From an uncultured Corynebacterium sp. (GTDB lineage Bacteria > Actinomycetota > Actinomycetes > Mycobacteriales > Mycobacteriaceae): a stretch of DNA of 14,395 nt. The notes under the pieces are model-generated. The model was not told the DNA's origin, made no database searches, and saw only the letters and a program-made list of their open reading frames with translations. The position numbers and the translations under genes were made by a program. The stretch is taken from positions 1 through 14,395 of the forward strand of contig CALTTF010000046.1 of NCBI GenBank assembly GCA_943908385.1, given 5' to 3'. Positions 13,141 through 14,395 of the stretch are shown here, piece after piece (the first letter of the stretch is position 1; every line of letters starts with the position of its first letter).

Positions 13141-13356
13141 ATGCGATTGACGGAATTCCACCAACTCGTCGCCGACGAATTCGGCGACGCGAAAGGGAAG
13201 TGGGTCGTGTCCTCGCACGTTTTCCCCGGCGAGGGCAAGACAGCGGGCGAGCTTATCGACGCCGGCGTGGACCCCCGCGACGTGTGGGACCACCTGTGCG
13301 ACGACTTCGACATCCCCGAAGAGCGCCGGCTGGGCATTGACCGCCCGGGCGAATAA
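13141..13356 (+). CDS. DUF3046 family small protein
   Basis: The 71-aa protein matches the actinobacterial DUF3046 family, found immediately before recA. It opens MRLTEFHQLVADEFG, contains SSHVFPGEGKTAGELIDAG and ends with VDPRDVWDHLCDDFDIPEER. It is soluble and acidic, and its function is unknown; its fixed place beside recA/recX suggests a link to repair but proves nothing. An in-frame ATG at 13096 would add 15 residues and touches a GAGGGAGG stretch that is too close to act as an SD. The ATG at 13141 fits the family length and the -10 spacing and is preferred. Confidence 0.88.
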   Translation: MRLTEFHQLVADEFGDAKGKWVVSSHVFPGEGKTAGELIDAGVDPRDVWDHLCDDFDIPEERRLGIDRPGE

Positions 13357-13361
13357 TTCAT

Positions 13362-13377
13362 TCGAACATTCGTGCGT
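13362..13377. promoter_or_regulatory. Candidate LexA (SOS) box upstream of recA
   Basis: The 16 bases beginning TCGAACATTCGT match the actinobacterial LexA pattern TCGAACANNTGTTCGA except at three positions, all in the right half. A better right-half site, TGTTCGG, occurs at 13381-13387, one helical turn further away than normal. recA is a standard SOS gene in actinobacteria, so the position is sensible. Confidence 0.6.
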
Positions 13378-13407
13378 GTATGTTCGGAGGGGTGTCTGAA
13401 AGCCCAC

Positions 13408-13413
13408 TAGTGT
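13408..13413 (+). promoter_or_regulatory. Possible -10 box (TAGTGT) for recA
   Basis: TAGTGT fits TANNNT and lies downstream of the candidate LexA box. It would give a leader of about 135 nt. TATGTT (13379-13384), inside the LexA region, and TAAATA (13457-13462) are alternatives. I cannot choose from sequence alone. Confidence 0.3.
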
Positions 13414-13541
13414 GATTTTCAGTGAACGGGGAACCGGACACGGGCCGGCGACGGTCTAAATAGGTGAAGCTGAACGATCGGCACCATCTTTCAACCTGAC
13501 AGACCTGAACCACCCGCTGCGAGCCGGGGAACACACGAAAC

Positions 13542-13548
13542 GAAAGGA
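13542..13548 (+). promoter_or_regulatory. Ribosome binding site of recA
   Basis: GAAAGGA ends 8 nt before the ATG at 13557. Unlike its upstream neighbour, recA is therefore SD-led, with an untranslated leader. Confidence 0.75.
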
Positions 13549-13556
13549 ACCACGCC

Positions 13557-14395
13557 ATGGCAACGAAGAAGAAGGCTGCCTCCGCTGCGAACGACCGCCA
13601 GAACGCGCTTGACGCGGCGATGGCGATGATCGAGAAGGACTACGGCAAAGGCGCGATCATGCGCTTGGGCGACGAGAAGCGCCCGCCGATCCAGTCCATT
13701 TCCTCCGGCAACACGGCGATCGACGTCGCCCTCGGCATCGGCGGCTGGCCGCGCGGCCGCATCGTGGAGATCTACGGACCGGAATCCTCCGGTAAGACCA
13801 CGGTCGCGCTGCACGCCATCGCGCAGGCGCAGCGTGCTGGCGGCATCGCCGCATTCATCGACGCCGAGCACGCGCTCGACCCGGACTACGCGAAGAAGCT
13901 CGGCGTGGACACCGACAACCTGCTGGTCTCCCAGCCGGACACCGGTGAGCAGGCTCTCGAGATCGCCGACATGCTGGTGCGTTCCGGCGCGATCGACATC
14001 ATCGTGATCGACTCGGTCGCCGCGCTGACACCGAAGGCGGAAATCGAGGGCGAGATGGGCGATTCCCACGTCGGCCTCCAGGCCCGCCTGATGTCCCAGG
14101 CGCTGCGCAAGATGACCGGTGCGCTGTACAACTCCGGCACCACTGCCATTTTCATCAACCAGTTGCGCGAGAAGATCGGCGTCATGTTCGGCTCGCCGGA
14201 GACCACCACGGGCGGCAAAGCGCTGAAGTTCTACTCGTCGGTGCGCTGCGATGTCCGCCGCATCCAGACGCTGAAGGACGGCCAGGACTCCATCGGCAAC
14301 CGCACGCGCCTCAAGGTGGTCAAGAACAAGGTCTCCCCGCCGTTCAAGATCGCCGAATTCGACATCATGTACGGCGAGGGCATTTCGCGCGAGTC
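13557..14395 (+). CDS. recA: Recombinase RecA, C-terminus cut by window end
   Basis: RecA polymerises on single-stranded DNA, drives strand exchange and triggers LexA self-cleavage. The window holds 279 codons plus two bases of an expected 350-380. Seen are the N-terminal segment ALDAAMAMIEKDYGKGAIMRLG, Walker A GPESSGKTT (K80), the IDAEHALDPDYAKKLGV segment, Walker B IDIIVIDSVAAL (D152), the L1 and L2 DNA-binding loops (EIEGEMGDSHVGLQARLMSQ; NQLREKIGVMFGSPETTTGG) and KVVKNKVSPPFK. No intein interrupts the last motif, where M. tuberculosis RecA carries one. All visible residues fit a functional enzyme. The SD is GAAAGGA. The C-terminal domain and any recX lie beyond the window. Confidence 0.97.
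   Translation, partial: MATKKKAASAANDRQNALDAAMAMIEKDYGKGAIMRLGDEKRPPIQSISSGNTAIDVALGIGGWPRGRIVEIYGPESSGKTTVALHAIAQAQRAGGIAAFIDAEHALDPDYAKKLGVDTDNLLVSQPDTGEQALEIADMLVRSGAIDIIVIDSVAALTPKAEIEGEMGDSHVGLQARLMSQALRKMTGALYNSGTTAIFINQLREKIGVMFGSPETTTGGKALKFYSSVRCDVRRIQTLKDGQDSIGNRTRLKVVKNKVSPPFKIAEFDIMYGEGISRE

Noticed and set aside
13416..13438. TTTTCAGTG resembling the mycobacterial LexA-independent RecA-NDp (PafBC) promoter motif TTGTCRGTG.
   Set aside because: One key base differs and no TANNNT occurs at the required 8-nt distance.
14300..14350. A possible recA intein at the site used in M. tuberculosis.
   Set aside because: The reading frame runs directly through KVVKNKVSPPFK with no insertion.

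Overview
The window is a high-GC actinobacterial chromosome segment, almost certainly from a Corynebacterium. Reasons: the gene order (dapA tail, rnj, TIGR03085 gene, ftsK, terC, pgsA, cinA, clgR, pspA, bioYMN, DUF3046 gene, recA) matches the corynebacterial core arrangement; the promoters follow the corynebacterial TANNNT pattern; and many genes have start codons just downstream of a -10 box with no Shine-Dalgarno (leaderless mRNAs). No insertion sequence, prophage, CRISPR array or tRNA is visible. This is core genome, and the interest lies in regulation.

Layout. 1-2177: the last codons of a probable dapA and a long RNase J gene with a Gly/Asn/Arg-rich N-terminal extension. 2227-2883: a perfect 13-bp hairpin that runs into the start of a leaderless TIGR03085 gene. 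2956-6789: ftsK (also leaderless) followed closely by a DJ-1/PfpI-like gene. 6836-8163: promoter, yybP-ykoY manganese riboswitch with an SD-sequestering hairpin, and terC. 8173-8457 (minus): a YciI-like protein. 8502-11094: pgsA-cinA-clgR and then pspA, a membrane and proteolysis stress block with a candidate SigH promoter before clgR. 13047-11108 (minus): bioY-bioM-bioN, the biotin ECF importer, with a perfect palindromic BioQ-like operator over its -35 box. 13141-13356: DUF3046 gene. 13557-end: recA, truncated by the window edge, with a candidate LexA box about 180 bp upstream.

How they fit. FtsK and RecA serve chromosome dimer resolution and repair. PgsA makes anionic phospholipid, PspA guards the membrane and ClgR drives Clp protease genes, so this block looks like an envelope and proteostasis stress unit. 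TerC is under direct manganese control through its riboswitch. BioYMN imports biotin.

The strongest signal not captured by gene calls is a repeated architecture: TANNNT, then 7 nt (8 in one case), then the start codon. It appears at six genes on both strands. No clearly new defence or mobile system is present. All gaps between genes are under 210 bases.
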